28,814 nt of DNA from JACPSX01 sp035288405 [NCBI: bacterium] (GTDB lineage: Bacteria > JACPSX01): positions 1 through 28,814 of the forward strand of contig DATEAK010000017.1 of assembly GCA_035288405.1 (NCBI GenBank), given 5' to 3'. The notes beneath the pieces are model-generated. The model made no database searches. It saw nothing but the letters and a program-made list of their open reading frames with translations, and was not told where the DNA came from. Positions 28,687 through 28,814 of this stretch are shown piece after piece. The first letter of the stretch is position 1; every line of letters begins with the position of its first letter. A program made the translations under genes and the position numbers.

Positions 28687-28814
28687 GCTTCCCGCCCAAC
28701 GGGTCCGCCCGTTGACACCTCTTGAGGCAGGTTCTGCAAGGTAACGCCTTTGAGCAGGTCACTCAGCGCGTACTTTCGGCGGCGCACAGGCCGAATGACA
28801 AGGCTGCCATCCCC
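28680..28814 (-). CDS. mazE: MazE-like (AbrB-fold) antitoxin, C-terminal part; cut by window edge
   Basis: Forty-four codons are visible up to a TAG stop. DGSLVIRPVRRRKYAL corresponds to the last strand of the AbrB/MazE DNA-binding domain. LSDLLKGVTLQNLPQEV and TGGPVGREAW form the toxin-binding tail, with the GREAW ending typical of MazE (ChpAI). The N-terminal half lies beyond the window. Because the partner mazF is broken, this is either an orphan antitoxin or a dying locus. Confidence 0.8.
   Translation of the reverse strand, partial: GDGSLVIRPVRRRKYALSDLLKGVTLQNLPQEVSTGGPVGREAW

Noticed and set aside
1-28814. tRNA, rRNA or insertion-sequence genes
   Set aside because: No tRNA-like arms with TTCGA-type T-loop context, no rRNA segments and no transposase-like translation were recognised in the window.

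Overview
The window is about 29 kb of a bacterial chromosome with moderately high GC. It carries a dense, almost entirely plus-strand catabolic and uptake cluster. There are no rRNA or tRNA genes, no CRISPR array and no insertion sequence that I can recognise. No gene gives a firm taxonomic call. Three things together suggest an uncultured soil, sediment or subsurface lineage of the Desulfobacterota, Methylomirabilota or Rokubacteria kind: many UbiD-like decarboxylases interleaved with NMT1/TauA-type binding proteins, an FNR-like regulator, and a hairpin repeat of a type I associate with environmental genomes. This placement is inference only.

Layout. Positions 1-22573 (plus strand) form a near-continuous run of genes with short gaps or ATGA-type overlaps: UbiD1, binding protein SBP1, UbiD2, an isochorismatase-like hydrolase, SBP2, a three-subunit molybdenum hydroxylase (FAD, 2Fe-2S and Mo subunits), SBP3, ABC permease 1, SBP4, ABC ATPase 1, an M20 amidohydrolase-like protein, UbiD3, ABC permease 2, ABC ATPase 2, SBP5, UbiD4, SBP6 and SBP7. 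A single minus-strand gene (22740-23429) encodes a Crp/Fnr regulator with FNR-like cysteines. It faces a 0.67 kb gene-free region rich in TTGAC/GTCAA half-sites. A second plus-strand group follows: an arylmalonate-decarboxylase/maleate-isomerase-like protein, a possibly frameshifted small ORF, an M24 creatinase/aminopeptidase-fold protein lacking two metal ligands, and a branched-chain-amino-acid-type binding protein. The last 0.95 kb is a scrapyard: a REP-like hairpin element, a truncated M24 fragment fused to a DUF433-like fragment, a DUF2442 gene, a broken mazF start and the 3' end of mazE.

How it may work. UbiD-family enzymes use prenylated FMN for reversible (de)carboxylation of aromatic, heteroaromatic or unsaturated acids. 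Molybdenum hydroxylases hydroxylate heteroaromatic or aromatic rings with water. Isochorismatase-like, M20 and M24 proteins usually cleave C-N bonds. The AMDase-like protein acts on malonate or maleate-type acids. With seven NMT1-type periplasmic binding proteins sharing only two permease/ATPase sets, the simplest reading is a locus for import and stepwise breakdown of several related (hetero)aromatic, probably N-containing, carboxylates. The substrates are unknown. No UbiX (prFMN synthase) and no CoA ligase is present in the window, so the pathway depends on genes elsewhere.

The most unusual points are: UbiD4, which has lost the catalytic Arg and one catalytic Glu, has foreign codon use and sits between two nearly identical binding-protein genes; the large excess of binding proteins over transport cores; and a run of hydrolase-fold proteins (M20, M24) with substituted metal ligands.
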